From Gordonia crocea (GTDB lineage Bacteria > Actinomycetota > Actinomycetes > Mycobacteriales > Mycobacteriaceae): a DNA stretch of 64,000 bases. The translations under genes were made by a program, and so were the position numbers. The stretch lies in assembly GCF_009932435.1 (NCBI RefSeq), contig NZ_BJOU01000019.1:193710-257709 (forward strand). The letters run 5' to 3'. This document shows, piece by piece, positions 25,063 through 33,307 of the stretch; position 1 is the first letter of the stretch; each line of letters opens with the position of its first letter. The notes under the pieces are model-generated. The model saw nothing but the letters and a program-made list of their open reading frames with translations. It had not been told where the DNA came from and made no database searches.

Positions 25063-25404
25063 ATGAGCGTCACCATCGGCAGGGTTTACGACGACGTTCC
25101 GCCCGGGGTCACCCGGGTGCTGGTCGACCGGTTGTGGCCGCGCGGCATCCGTAAGGGCGACCCGCGGATCGGGCAGTGGTGCAAGGCGGTGGCGCCGAGT
25201 ACGCAACTGCGCCAGTGGTACGGCCACGACCCGGCCAAGTTCGACGAGTTCGCCCGCCGCTACCGCGCCGAGTTGGGTGGCGGGGAGCAGGCCCAAGCCC
25301 TCGCCGAGATCCGCGAGCTGGCCGCCGCGGGCGACGTCGAATTGGTGACGGCGACGAAGGATCCCGACCACAGCGAGGTGCCGATCATCGTCGGCGAACT
25401 CTGA
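25063..25404 (+). CDS. DUF488 family protein
   Basis: A 113-residue DUF488 (YeaO-like) protein. Family marks are VLVDRLWPRGIRKGDPRI, the WCKAVAPSTQLRQWYGHDPAKFDEFARRYRAEL core, and LVTATKDPDHSEVPIIVGEL at the end. Members are small cytoplasmic proteins without an assigned reaction; some are linked to uric acid or sulfur metabolism only by annotation. Start ATG 25063 is 38 bases after gdhA on the same strand, so co-transcription is likely. Convergent with a small hypothetical gene. Confidence 0.85.
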   Translation: MSVTIGRVYDDVPPGVTRVLVDRLWPRGIRKGDPRIGQWCKAVAPSTQLRQWYGHDPAKFDEFARRYRAELGGGEQAQALAEIRELAAAGDVELVTATKDPDHSEVPIIVGEL

Positions 25405-25432
25405 CCCGGAGATCGGGGCGATACGTCGTTGT

Positions 25433-25633
25433 TCAGTCCTCGCTGGAGCGGCGGTCGCCGAGATAGGCGAGCAGCGCCGGATCCGAGGACACGAGACGGT
25501 CGATCTCCTCGCCGCCGTCGCACCGGTACATCCCCACCACCACCGCGGGGCCGCGGCGGGACAGCACCCGCCACACCGCGCCGGAATCGGCCCACCGGCG
25601 CAGGACGGCCGTCGGATCGGTGCCACTGCCCAT
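25433..25633 (-). CDS. small conserved hypothetical protein
   Basis: A 66-residue protein with a compact alpha/beta look: helix AVLRRWADSGAVWRVL, strand pair GPAVVVGMYRC, then EEIDRLVSSDPALLAYLGDR. I have seen similar small proteins in actinobacterial genomes but know no function. It is oriented opposite to DUF488 and opposite to the next gene, so it has its own promoter in the 60-base gap to 25693. The codon pattern (GC-rich third positions) supports real coding. Confidence 0.65.
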   Translation of the reverse strand: MGSGTDPTAVLRRWADSGAVWRVLSRRGPAVVVGMYRCDGGEEIDRLVSSDPALLAYLGDRRSSED

Positions 25634-25725
25634 ACCCCGATCCTAGGCCCGATGTCGGACGCCGATGGTCTAATTCGAACACCAGTTCACCGATGGTCGG
25701 TGGCGGTCCGAATCCGGAGGCGGCA

Positions 25726-26217
25726 ATGGTGGGACGAGGCGACAACGGCGAGTACGGGACGGTAGACGAGGTGTGGGAGGGCTTCGCGGGCTGGCTTGCC
25801 GCTCGGCTGATGGAGTTGCCGGTGGCGTCGGTGATCGACGCCGGCCGTGCCGACGCCACACCTGCGACCGACGGGTACGACGTGGAGTGCGCCCAGATGC
25901 AGCGCTTGCACGGGGACCGGTTCCTGTTGCGGCTGTCGACGACGCTGATGATCATCCCCCTCCTCGACGCCTACGACGGGGAGATGGTCGAGCCGGACCG
26001 GTGGCACCACGACGGGTTGTTCGAGGACTGCACCCACGGCTACCTGGTCAGCCAGTCGGCCGTGTTGGTCGCCGATCTCGTCGTCGCATGGTTCCGGGAG
26101 CGGTGTGGTTTCGCCAGTCCCGACCGGATTGGATTCGCCTATATGAAGGCGAAATCGTTGCCCCGCACCGGGGGCGGTGCGCGATTGCGCCTACCGCGCG
26201 CGGCCCTGGATCGATAG
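25726..26217 (+). CDS. hypothetical protein
   Basis: A 163-residue protein not recognised. It is acidic with many aromatic residues and may be mostly helical: EVWEGFAGWLAARLMELPV, a possible amphipathic/hydrophobic strand LRLSTTLMIIPLLDAYDG, then a WHHDGLFEDCTHGYLVSQSA segment and VADLVVAWFRERCGF. The C-terminus is basic. I chose ATG 25726 because GGAGG at 25716-25720 is correctly spaced; the frame also has an ATG at 25693. No signal peptide or clear membrane helix. Confidence 0.6.
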   Translation: MVGRGDNGEYGTVDEVWEGFAGWLAARLMELPVASVIDAGRADATPATDGYDVECAQMQRLHGDRFLLRLSTTLMIIPLLDAYDGEMVEPDRWHHDGLFEDCTHGYLVSQSAVLVADLVVAWFRERCGFASPDRIGFAYMKAKSLPRTGGGARLRLPRAALDR

Positions 26218-26300
26218 CGGTGCGCCCCCCCATCCCGGCGGCATAGGGTGGGGGCAGGTCGGGGATGCAGAATGAAGCGATACACAACGATGGAGGGCAC

Positions 26301-26576
26301 ATGGAACTGAGCGTGGGCGGGATTATCGGGCTGATCATCTTCGGCGCGGTCATCGGAATCCTGGCAAGGGTGGTGATGCCCGGCAAGCAGTCGGTGTCGG
26401 TGCTCGTGACGGTCATCCTCGGCATCCTCGGTGCCGTGGTCGGCTACTGGGTGGCGGCGAAACTGGGTGTCGCCGACACCGCGGGGATCGACTGGTGGCG
26501 CTGGATCATCAGCATCGCCGCGGCGGTGGTGTTGACCGTCGGGTACGAGGCGATCACCTCGCGATCGTCGAGCTGA
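26301..26576 (+). CDS. GlsB/YeaQ/YmgE family membrane protein
   Basis: A 91-residue protein with three predicted membrane helices (GIIGLIIFGAVIGILARVVM, VTVILGILGAVVGYWVAA, WIISIAAAVVLTVGYEAI) and the conserved glycine-rich pattern of the transglycosylase-associated stress protein family. The cytoplasmic loop carries the conserved MPGKQ. Such genes are often stress induced, but the molecular role is unknown. ATG 26301 follows GGAGG; an upstream in-frame ATG at 26265 lacks a good site. The stop is one base before the next gene, implying a shared transcript. Confidence 0.85.
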   Translation: MELSVGGIIGLIIFGAVIGILARVVMPGKQSVSVLVTVILGILGAVVGYWVAAKLGVADTAGIDWWRWIISIAAAVVLTVGYEAITSRSSS

Positions 26577-26577
26577 C

Positions 26578-27225
26578 ATGCGCGTCGTCATCGTCGGCGG
26601 CCACGGGAAGGTCGCCCTGCGGGCAGCCCGATTGTTGACCCATCGGGGAGACGAGGTCACCGCCTTGATCCGGCGGGCCGATCAGGCCGACGAGGTCGCG
26701 GAGACCGGCGCCGAGCCGGTGCTCTTCGACGTCGAGGCGACGACCGAGTCGGCTTTTGCCGAGGTCATCGGCGGTCATGACGCGATTGTGTGGTCCGCGG
26801 GTGCGGGCGGGGGCAACCCCGCCCGCACCTACGCGGTCGACCGTGACGCGGCGATCCGTTCGATGCGCGCGGCCGCGACGGCCGGCGTGCGCCGGTATGT
26901 GATGGTCTCCTATTACGGGGCCAGCACCCATCACGGTGTGCCCGAAGACAACTCGTTCTTCACCTACGCGGAGGCGAAGGCCGCGGCCGATGAATTCCTC
27001 CGCGGAACAGACCTGGACTGGACGATCCTGGGACCCAGCACGCTCACCGACGGTCCCGGTGGGGGAGTCGAGGTCGCCGAGGCCGGTTCGGCCACCGGGC
27101 AGGTCAAGGGCGCCGTCAGCCGGGACACGGTTGCGGCGGTCGTCGTCGCGGCCCTGCACGATCCCGCCACCATCCACCGCCAATTGGAGTTCAACGACGG
27201 TCCGAACGCCGTGGGAACCTGGTGA
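26578..27225 (+). CDS. NAD(P)-binding epimerase/NmrA-like protein
   Basis: A 215-residue atypical short-chain dehydrogenase of the NAD(P)H-binding (SDR_a5/NmrA-like) group. The Rossmann loop is VVIVGGHGKVALRAARLL, the central strand DAIVWSAGAG follows, a YxxxK-like YAEAK motif sits after VMVSYYGAST, and WTILGPSTLTDGPGGG is the typical substrate-cover segment. These proteins are usually putative NADPH sensors or reductases. It starts directly after the membrane protein gene and its stop overlaps the FAD-oxidase start, so it is in one operon. Confidence 0.82.
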   Translation: MRVVIVGGHGKVALRAARLLTHRGDEVTALIRRADQADEVAETGAEPVLFDVEATTESAFAEVIGGHDAIVWSAGAGGGNPARTYAVDRDAAIRSMRAAATAGVRRYVMVSYYGASTHHGVPEDNSFFTYAEAKAAADEFLRGTDLDWTILGPSTLTDGPGGGVEVAEAGSATGQVKGAVSRDTVAAVVVAALHDPATIHRQLEFNDGPNAVGTW

Positions 27226-28595
27226 CCGGGTTCACCACGGATGCATTTGGGCGAATCGTCGGAGCGAACCAGGTTCTGACCGACCCCGATCTGATGCGGG
27301 GCTACCTCGCGGACTGGACGGGGCGGCGCACCGGTGCCGCCGATGCGGTCGTGCGGCCCCGAACCACCGCGGAGGTGTCCGCCGTGGTTGCCGAATGCGC
27401 GCGCACCGGCGTCGCGGTCGTCGTCCAAGGGGGCAACACCGGTCTGGTCGGCGGATCTGTTCCGGAGGTTGCGGGTGGGCCCGTCGTCGTCTTGTCGACG
27501 GCGCGGATGACCGATGTCGAGGCCGTCGATCCGGTGGAGATGTGCGTCGGAGTCCAGGCCGGTGCCACGGTCGCCTCGATCGCGGCGGCGGCGGCAGCCG
27601 CGGGTACCCGGTTCGCGATCGATCTGGCCTCGCGCGACTCGGCCACCGCGGGCGGGATCGTGGCGACCAGCGCGGGTGGCATCCACGTGGTCCGACACGG
27701 CGGCACGCGGGCACAGGTGCTGGGGATCGAGGCGGTTCGCGCCGACGGCCGGGTCCTTCGCCGGTGGAGCCCGTTGCGCAAGGACAACGTCGGCTATGAC
27801 CTGCCCGGGCTGCTGGCCGGGAGCGAGGGCACGCTGGCGGTGATCACCGGGGTGTTGTTCGCGGTGGTCGATCAGCCGGGGCACACGGCGGCGGCGGTCG
27901 TCGGCATCGACACTGCCGACGAGGTGTTCACCCTGATCCGGCAGATTCGGCGGGCCGGGCTCGTGATCGAGGCCGTGGAATTGATGACGCGGGCCGGTGT
28001 CGCGCTGGTCGTCGAGGCAGGGGCGCGGCCGGCGTTGGCCGGGTCGAGTGGGTATCAGGTGTTGCTGGAGGTATCCGGTGCGGACCCGGTGCAGCGCCTG
28101 GCCGCCGTGCTGGCCGACAGCGGCGTCGCCGACGCGGTCGTCGACGAGGGGCCCGCGCGGCCGCTGTGGGAACTGCGCGAACGCCACACCGAGACGATTG
28201 CCGCGGCCAGCACGACGGTGCCGGTCAAGCTCGACGTCACCATCCGCCGACGTGATCTGGACGCCTTCCTCGCCGATCTGGACGAGTTGATCGCGTCGTT
28301 GCCCTACCCCTGCCGGTTGGTCGTCTTTGGCCACGCCGCCGACGGAAACCTCCACGTGAACCTGCTCGACGTCCCCGTCGAACAGCAGGCCGAGGTGGCC
28401 CACCGGGTTTTGGAGCGGGTTGTGGCGCGCGAGGGCAGTGTGAGCGCCGAGCACGGCATCGGCCGAGACAAACGGGAGTGGCTCTCGGTCGTCCGTGACG
28501 AGGTCGACGTGGCGACCATGCGTGCGGTGAAGCAGGCCTGGGACCCCGACGGCCGGCTCAATCCCGGCGTCCTCTTTCCCGACGCCCCCGACTAA
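27222..28595 (+). CDS. FAD-linked oxidase (GlcD/D2HGDH-like)
   Basis: A 457-residue vanillyl-alcohol-oxidase-fold flavoprotein. The FAD domain contains VVVQGGNTGLVGGSVPE, SRDSATAGGIVATSAGG and LLAGSEGTLAVIT; the C-terminal cap has VKLDVTIRR, FGHAADGNLHVN and the closing SAEHGIGRDKREWL. These marks define the family of D-lactate, glycolate and D-2-hydroxyglutarate dehydrogenases that oxidise D-2-hydroxy acids. The precise acid is not predictable. GTG start overlaps the stop of the previous gene (GTGA). Its stop codon abuts repeat array 2, which separates it from a convergent membrane protein. Confidence 0.9.
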   Translation: MTGFTTDAFGRIVGANQVLTDPDLMRGYLADWTGRRTGAADAVVRPRTTAEVSAVVAECARTGVAVVVQGGNTGLVGGSVPEVAGGPVVVLSTARMTDVEAVDPVEMCVGVQAGATVASIAAAAAAAGTRFAIDLASRDSATAGGIVATSAGGIHVVRHGGTRAQVLGIEAVRADGRVLRRWSPLRKDNVGYDLPGLLAGSEGTLAVITGVLFAVVDQPGHTAAAVVGIDTADEVFTLIRQIRRAGLVIEAVELMTRAGVALVVEAGARPALAGSSGYQVLLEVSGADPVQRLAAVLADSGVADAVVDEGPARPLWELRERHTETIAAASTTVPVKLDVTIRRRDLDAFLADLDELIASLPYPCRLVVFGHAADGNLHVNLLDVPVEQQAEVAHRVLERVVAREGSVSAEHGIGRDKREWLSVVRDEVDVATMRAVKQAWDPDGRLNPGVLFPDAPD

Positions 28596-28597
28596 CC

Positions 28598-28737
28598 GTC
28601 GACTGGGCCCTCTTTCCCGTCGAGTGGGCCCTCGATCCCGTCGAGTGGGCCCTCGATCTCGTCGAGTGGGCCCTCGATCTCGTCGACTGGGCCCCCGATC
28701 TCGTCGACTGGGCCCTCGATCCCGTCGACTGGGCCCC
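28598..28737. repeat. 21-bp tandem repeat array 2
   Basis: Seven 21-bp units in the orientation GTCGACTGGGCCC plus eight variable bases; some units have GTCGAG in place of GTCGAC. The array begins two bases after the stop of the FAD-linked oxidase and ends one base before the stop codon of the convergent membrane-protein gene, so it occupies the whole intergenic space. It is the reverse-complement orientation of arrays 1 and 3. Confidence 0.95.
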
Positions 28738-28738
28738 G

Positions 28739-29221
28739 CTACGCCCAGGCGACGACGACCCCGACGACGAGGACCACGACGGTTCCCACCTCGCCGACGA
28801 TCAGCGCGATCATGAAACCGCGGACCAGACCACCGGGCCTCGGATGGAATTGGTTGTCGGTGTCGCGCAACGCACCGTGCAACACATAGCTGGCGATCGC
28901 AGCGACGAAGAAGAACACCGCGACGGCGACACATACGGCATTGACCCACGCCGGCCACGCAGAAAGCGCGGTGAGCGCTGCCAGAACGAGCGTCGCGAAC
29001 GAATACATGAGGGCCGCGCGGTGGGCGATGTCGACGTAGACATGCGCCTGTCCGTTCGGCGACGTCAGGATTTGCCGGTACTTCCACACCCCCAACAGCA
29101 TCGCCCACGCGAGGATGAGGCCCGCGGCGACGACCGTGGCGATGGTGACGGCGTCGAGCTGGTCGATCAGTGCACCGCGCTCGCCGGCGACGTGGCAGAT
29201 TGCGCGGGAATCGATAGGCAT
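28739..29221 (-). CDS. integral membrane protein of unknown function
   Basis: A 160-residue protein with four predicted membrane helices: VTIATVVAAGLILAWAMLLG, AALMYSFATLVLAALTALSA, AVCVAVAVFFFVAAIASYVL and ALIVGEVGTVVVLVVGVVV. A conserved-looking loop DTDNQFHPRPGGL lies between helices 3 and 4. I do not recognise the family. ATG 29221 is preferred over a GTG further upstream because it leaves the shared promoter gap with the divergent monooxygenase. The stop abuts repeat array 2. Confidence 0.7.
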   Translation of the reverse strand: MPIDSRAICHVAGERGALIDQLDAVTIATVVAAGLILAWAMLLGVWKYRQILTSPNGQAHVYVDIAHRAALMYSFATLVLAALTALSAWPAWVNAVCVAVAVFFFVAAIASYVLHGALRDTDNQFHPRPGGLVRGFMIALIVGEVGTVVVLVVGVVVAWA

Positions 29222-29268
29222 GGGCTGGGACCGTTCTGCTGGGCTGAACCCGACCACGGCGACTGTGT

Positions 29269-29286
29269 CATCGAACGATGTAAGGT
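29269..29286 (+). promoter_or_regulatory. possible promoter and operator of the monooxygenase
   Basis: The dyad CATCG-AA-CGATG (29269-29280) is directly followed by TAAGGT (29281-29286), a reasonable -10 element 27 bases before the GTG start. A regulator bound to the dyad would overlap the promoter spacer. No nearby regulator gene is present. Confidence 0.35.
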
Positions 29287-29313
29287 TGGGGTACGCCGAG
29301 GAATCGAGGAATC

Positions 29314-30843
29314 GTGGCTGAGGACAACGTTATCGCGCGCGGGGGCGCCGAGAGTGCGAGGGCACCGGAGTTCGACGCGGTGATCGTCGGTGCCGGATTC
29401 GGTGGGATGGGCGCGGCGATCGAGTTGAAGCGTCAGGGTGTCACCAACATCGCCATCGTCGAGCGCGAAGACGATCTCGGCGGTACCTGGCACGTCAACC
29501 ACTACCCAGGGCTGGCGGTGGACATCGCCTCGGTCACCTACAGCTATTCGTTTGAACCCAACCCGTACTGGTCGCGGCTCTTCGCGCCCGGCGCAGAGCT
29601 CAAGCGGTATGCCGAGCACGTGGCTGACAAATACGACCTGCGCCGCCATATGACTTTCGGTGAGCAGGTTGCGCGCGCCGAATGGGACGAGACGAATTCC
29701 ATGTGGCGCGTTTTCAGCGAGGATGGCACCGAGCGAACCGCACGCTTTCTGCTCACGGCGACGGGATTCCTGTCCCAACCGCGTACCCCCGACATCCCGG
29801 GGATCAAGACGTTTGCCGGCAAGGTCATCCACACGACGGCGTGGGAGGACGGCCACGACTTCACCGGTGAACGCGTGGCCGTCATCGGAACCGGCGCGAC
29901 GGCGGTGCAGTTGATCCCCGAGATCGCCAAACGGGCAGCAGCGCTGACGGTCTATCAGCGCACCGCGATCTGGGTCGTGCCCAAAGTCGACTTCGCCATT
30001 CCGCGGGCGGTGCAGAAGTTGTTTGCCCGTGTGCCGGCCACGCAGAAGGCGGCACGTCTGGTGAACACGGCGATGCTTGAGCTCCTCATGGTGACCGGCG
30101 TGCTCCACTACAAGCAGTTCAAATTGGGAAACAAGGGCGCCGAGCGCCTCGCCAAGGCACATCTGCGAAACCAGATTGCCGACGAGGAGCTGCGTGCGAA
30201 GCTCACCCCCAACTACGACTTCGGGTGCAAGCGGCCGACTTTCTCCAACGAGTACTTTGCGACCTTCACCAAGCCGAATGTGCACTTGGAGACGTCGTCG
30301 ATCGTCAAGGTCGATCCCGACGGTCTCCTGACTGCCGACGGGGAGAAGACGGAGATCGACACCTTGGTGCTGGCCACCGGATTCGACCTGTGGGACACCA
30401 ACTTTCCCGCTTTCGAGATCCGCGGCCGGGACGGCAAAGACCTCGGCAAGTGGTGGCGTGCCGAACGTTTCCAGGCTTACGAAGGGATCACGGTGCCGAA
30501 GTTTCCGAACTTCCTCACGCTCAACAGTCCCTACTCGTACAGCGGACTGTCGTACTTCACGACGATCGAAGGGCAGATGCGCCACATCGCCCGCTTGCTC
30601 GGCGAGTTCAAACGTCGAGGTGCCGTCACGTTCGAAGTGACCGACGACGCGAATACGCGCTTCCTCGACGACGTGACGCGCCGCCTGGAGTCGTCGGTGT
30701 TCTATCGCGGCGACTGCTCGACGTCGCGCAGCTATTACTTCAACCACGCGGGCGAGGCGACCCTGCTCCGACCGCGCTCGACCCCGGGGACGCTGCGCGA
30801 GATGGCAACCTTCCCGCTCTCGGACTACGAGTTCACCCGCTGA
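29314..30843 (+). CDS. flavin-containing / Baeyer-Villiger type monooxygenase
   Basis: A 509-residue FAD- and NADPH-dependent monooxygenase. FAD loop VGAGFGGMGAAIELKRQG, then DLGGTWHVNHYPGLAVD; the NADPH loop is VIGTGATAVQLIPEIAKR; the Baeyer-Villiger fingerprint region FAGKVIHTTAWEDG has W-E where many BVMOs have WP or WD. It resembles the mycobacterial Rv3049c/Rv0892 group more than EthA. Such enzymes oxidise ketones, sulfides or aromatic side chains; the substrate is unknown. GTG start follows CGAGGAATC. Codon use is slightly less GC-biased than the backbone genes, and it lies in the accessory stretch. Stop is two bases from repeat array 3. Confidence 0.88.
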   Translation: MAEDNVIARGGAESARAPEFDAVIVGAGFGGMGAAIELKRQGVTNIAIVEREDDLGGTWHVNHYPGLAVDIASVTYSYSFEPNPYWSRLFAPGAELKRYAEHVADKYDLRRHMTFGEQVARAEWDETNSMWRVFSEDGTERTARFLLTATGFLSQPRTPDIPGIKTFAGKVIHTTAWEDGHDFTGERVAVIGTGATAVQLIPEIAKRAAALTVYQRTAIWVVPKVDFAIPRAVQKLFARVPATQKAARLVNTAMLELLMVTGVLHYKQFKLGNKGAERLAKAHLRNQIADEELRAKLTPNYDFGCKRPTFSNEYFATFTKPNVHLETSSIVKVDPDGLLTADGEKTEIDTLVLATGFDLWDTNFPAFEIRGRDGKDLGKWWRAERFQAYEGITVPKFPNFLTLNSPYSYSGLSYFTTIEGQMRHIARLLGEFKRRGAVTFEVTDDANTRFLDDVTRRLESSVFYRGDCSTSRSYYFNHAGEATLLRPRSTPGTLREMATFPLSDYEFTR

Positions 30844-30845
30844 CG

Positions 30846-30968
30846 GGGCCCAGTCGACGAGATTGAGGGCCCAGTCGACGGGAATGAGGGCCCAGTCGAC
30901 GGGGATGAGGGCCCAGTCGGCGGGATCGAGGGCCCAGTCGACTGGGATGAGGGCCCAGTCGGCGGGGG
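30846..30968. repeat. 21-bp tandem repeat array 3
   Basis: Six units in the orientation GGGCCCAGTCG plus ten bases, filling the space between the stop codons of the monooxygenase and the convergent hemerythrin-like gene. The last unit runs into the complement of the hemerythrin TGA. Same orientation on the + strand as array 1. Confidence 0.95.
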
Positions 30969-31397
30969 TCAGGCCCGGTCGCAGACCCACCCGTCGGGCA
31001 TCGAGCCGGCTTCGAGGAAGTCGCGCAGCTCGCTCGACGACTCCTCGTCGAGCGCGGTGTCGGCCTGAGGGTAGAGGATCATCTCCTCTTTGGGGTTGTG
31101 CGCCTCGATCTGCGCGACGAGATCGCGGCGCAACGAGCCGATCCGCGGGTCGGCGGGGTCCTCGCGCAGGATCGGCTCGAGCTCGTCCATCAGGTGCCAC
31201 ATCTGGCCGTGCTCGAGCAGCATCACCATGACGGGGCCGAGCATTCCCGCTTCGCGCAGCGGCGGGAACAGCAGTTCCTCTTCCAGGTAGATGTGGCGTC
31301 GCAGGGCGGCAATGGCATCCAGCATGGTGCCCTCGCCGTCGATCCCCGCATCGATGTCGACATGCTCTTGTTGTAGAGCCTGAGCAAGAGTGGTCAC
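30969..31397 (-). CDS. hemerythrin HHE domain protein
   Basis: A 142-residue four-helix protein of the hemerythrin-like HHE family, expected to bind a di-iron centre. Candidate ligands in order are His12 (QEHVD), His35 and Glu39 (RRHIYLEEE), His63 and His68 (EHGQMWHLM), and His100 with Glu104 (AHNPKEEMILYP). Roles reported for relatives include sensing or scavenging of nitric oxide, oxygen or peroxide. GTG start at 31395-31397 has GGGAGG upstream, and a clear TATAAT -10 sits at 31433-31438 on the same strand. Its stop touches repeat array 3. Confidence 0.85.
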   Translation of the reverse strand: MTTLAQALQQEHVDIDAGIDGEGTMLDAIAALRRHIYLEEELLFPPLREAGMLGPVMVMLLEHGQMWHLMDELEPILREDPADPRIGSLRRDLVAQIEAHNPKEEMILYPQADTALDEESSSELRDFLEAGSMPDGWVCDRA

Positions 31398-31432
31398 CGC
31401 GAACCTCCCAGCAATTTAACGGAATCCACTCA

Positions 31433-31438
31433 ATTATA
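31433..31438 (-). promoter_or_regulatory. -10 element of the hemerythrin gene
   Basis: On the minus strand the sequence reads TATAAT, a perfect -10 hexamer, inside a short AT-rich island in GC-rich DNA. It is 36 bases upstream of the GTG start. No convincing -35 hexamer was seen. Confidence 0.55.
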
Positions 31439-31503
31439 TTGCGCGGCGCGGCCGCAGCGGACGGTCGGAGACGTTGGTCCCGGCCGCGTGCCCACCCGCG
31501 GGG

Positions 31504-32229
31504 CTACGACGGGGACTCGGTCGGCCGCCCGGCCACGAGGTCGCCCAGTTCCAGCCCGAGCCGACCCCATCGGGCGTCGAGACCGTCGGCGCGGTCCCGG
31601 GCCCGTCGCCGCTGCTCCGGCGAGTAGCGCTTGTGCGCCCACCGCGAATCCGGTCGGGCCAGGCGGAACGCCCCGATCCAGGCGATCGGCGGCAGGAAGG
31701 CGCCGAAGACGGCCGTGGAGTACTTGCCCTTCGCGACGCAAACGAGCAACGCCAGCAGGTGGACCGGGAGCCCGGCGAGGAAGCCGAGGTGGCCGAGATC
31801 GGCCGAGGAGGTATCCGCGAGTGGGTCGATGCCGACGGCCAACAGGCCCAGCACCGCACTGGTGAGCATCACGACCTGCACCGACAGTTGCCCTTCGCGC
31901 GACCAATACACGTCTTGCAGGTGGAGGAGCAAGGCAAACTCGTCGAGTACCAGCGACGACCCGACGCCGATCATCACGGCGCTGATCGCGGCCATCGGTG
32001 CCGCCCCGTGTGCGGCGACGGAGGCGATCGCACCGGTGATGGTGAGGATGATGCCGGGGATGGAGTGGTGGATGTGCACTCCGCCGCGCACGTTGTTGCG
32101 GAAGGGGCCGCGGCCGGCGCGGATCAACCGGGTGATCGCCCGGGTGAGGACGAAGGTGGCCAGGAAGGCCACGAAGAGCAGGGTCAGCGGCAGCCGACCC
32201 GGTGCGGTCAGGTCGTCGAGGGTGCCCAT
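31504..32229 (-). CDS. multi-pass membrane protein with HIHH motif
   Basis: A 241-residue protein with about six hydrophobic helices (LPLTLLFVAFLATFVLT, SIPGIILTITGAIASVAA, MAAISAVMIGVGSSLVLDEF, VVMLTSAVLGLLAVGI, LAGLPVHLLALLVCVAKG, TAVFGAFLPPIAWIGAF) and a basic C-terminal tail. The loop VRGGVHIHHSIPG and later LDEFALLLHLQDVYW are histidine- and acid-rich and look like a potential metal-binding or catalytic face. I recognise this as a conserved actinobacterial integral membrane protein but not its function. ATG 32229 is seven bases after the CoA-binding gene. Confidence 0.72.
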   Translation of the reverse strand: MGTLDDLTAPGRLPLTLLFVAFLATFVLTRAITRLIRAGRGPFRNNVRGGVHIHHSIPGIILTITGAIASVAAHGAAPMAAISAVMIGVGSSLVLDEFALLLHLQDVYWSREGQLSVQVVMLTSAVLGLLAVGIDPLADTSSADLGHLGFLAGLPVHLLALLVCVAKGKYSTAVFGAFLPPIAWIGAFRLARPDSRWAHKRYSPEQRRRARDRADGLDARWGRLGLELGDLVAGRPTESPS

Positions 32230-32236
32230 GTCCGGG

Positions 32237-32659
32237 TCAGCGGGCTATCCCGGTGCGCCGCTGCTCGATGATCAGGCACCGGTCCTCGACATACGCCAGG
32301 CCGGCGTCGGTGGCGATCCGGCGTGCCTCCGGTGACGTGATGCCCAACTGCAGCCACAGTGCCGTCGCCCCGGCCTCGACGGCGGCCCGTGCGACGTCGG
32401 CGCAGTCGGCGGACGGGCGGAACACGTCGACGAGCCCCACCTGTTCGGGCACCTGCGCCAACGACCGGTAGACCTTCTCGCCGACGATCTCATCGGCGTG
32501 CGGGTTGACCGGGATGATCCGCCATCCGTGCTTTTGCATGTACGCGGGGACTTCGTTGGCGGCCTTGGCCGGGTCGGCGCTGGCCCCGACGACGGTGATC
32601 GTGTCGTAGGACCGCAAGATCTCCTCGACGACGGCGTCGGTGTCTGCTCGGTTGCCCAT
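32237..32659 (-). CDS. CoA-binding protein (YccU/Rossmann family)
   Basis: A 140-residue single-domain Rossmann protein of the CoA_binding_2 family. It shows ITVVGASADPAKAANEVPAY, the strand-turn GWRIIPVNPHADEIVGEKVY, VDVFRPSADCADVARAAVE and ALWLQLGITSPEA, all family features, ending VEDRCLIIEQ. Members bind CoA or nucleotides and their role is unresolved. It is the third gene of a probable four-gene operon: SRAP, DUF1345, CoA-binding, membrane protein. Confidence 0.85.
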   Translation of the reverse strand: MGNRADTDAVVEEILRSYDTITVVGASADPAKAANEVPAYMQKHGWRIIPVNPHADEIVGEKVYRSLAQVPEQVGLVDVFRPSADCADVARAAVEAGATALWLQLGITSPEARRIATDAGLAYVEDRCLIIEQRRTGIAR

Positions 32660-32668
32660 GGGTCGAGC

Positions 32669-33307
32669 CTACGGGGAAAGGCCCGAGATCAGGTTGATCA
32701 CCAGCGCGAGGATCACCGTTCCGAACAGGTAGGACAGCAGCGCCTGGAACAGGGCGGGCCGTCGCATGAGGGAGCCGGAGAGGTTGGTGTCGGACACGGT
32801 GAAGCTCATCCCGATGGTGAACGAGACGTATGCGAAGTCGACGAAACGGGGTAGCTCCTGCTGGTTGAAGTCGATTCCGCCGACCGGGTCGGTGTAGTAC
32901 AGGCGGGCGTAGTGCGTCGCGAACAGGGTGTGGATCGCGGTCCACGAGGTCACCACCGCCATGATCGTGGCGAGGACCAGCCACGGATTGCCGTGACGGA
33001 AGAGCGCGACGACGACGCTGGTCAGGCTGAACAGTGTCGCGGCAGCCACGAGCAACACAGACCACCCGGTGGTCATGTCTCCTCGTCGGGCGAAGTGCTC
33101 GGTGGTCGCCGCATCCATCGGGCCCAGCGCGATCCAGGTGAGCACGACGAACACCGCGGCGGTGGTGAACCACACCGACAGCCGGACTTCGACCCTCCAC
33201 CCGGCCCACAGTCCCACCGCGACCAGGGTGCCGATCAACAACGACAACAGGAGGCGCCACAGCGCCGACGATTCGCGTACGCGGGCCATGACCGCTGCCG
33301 GGGTCAC
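32669..33307 (-). CDS. DUF1345 membrane protein
   Basis: A 212-residue DUF1345 protein with five or so membrane helices. Family motifs are the WTAIHTLFATHYARLYYTDP segment and FVDFAYVSFTIGMSFTVSDT, plus the RRPALFQALLSYLFGTVILAL end. The DF(x)YFS(x)TIGM-like motif is reminiscent of ion-channel pores, but function is not established. The GTG start overlaps the stop of the SRAP gene (GTGA), so translation is coupled. Confidence 0.85.
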   Translation of the reverse strand: MTPAAVMARVRESSALWRLLLSLLIGTLVAVGLWAGWRVEVRLSVWFTTAAVFVVLTWIALGPMDAATTEHFARRGDMTTGWSVLLVAAATLFSLTSVVVALFRHGNPWLVLATIMAVVTSWTAIHTLFATHYARLYYTDPVGGIDFNQQELPRFVDFAYVSFTIGMSFTVSDTNLSGSLMRRPALFQALLSYLFGTVILALVINLISGLSP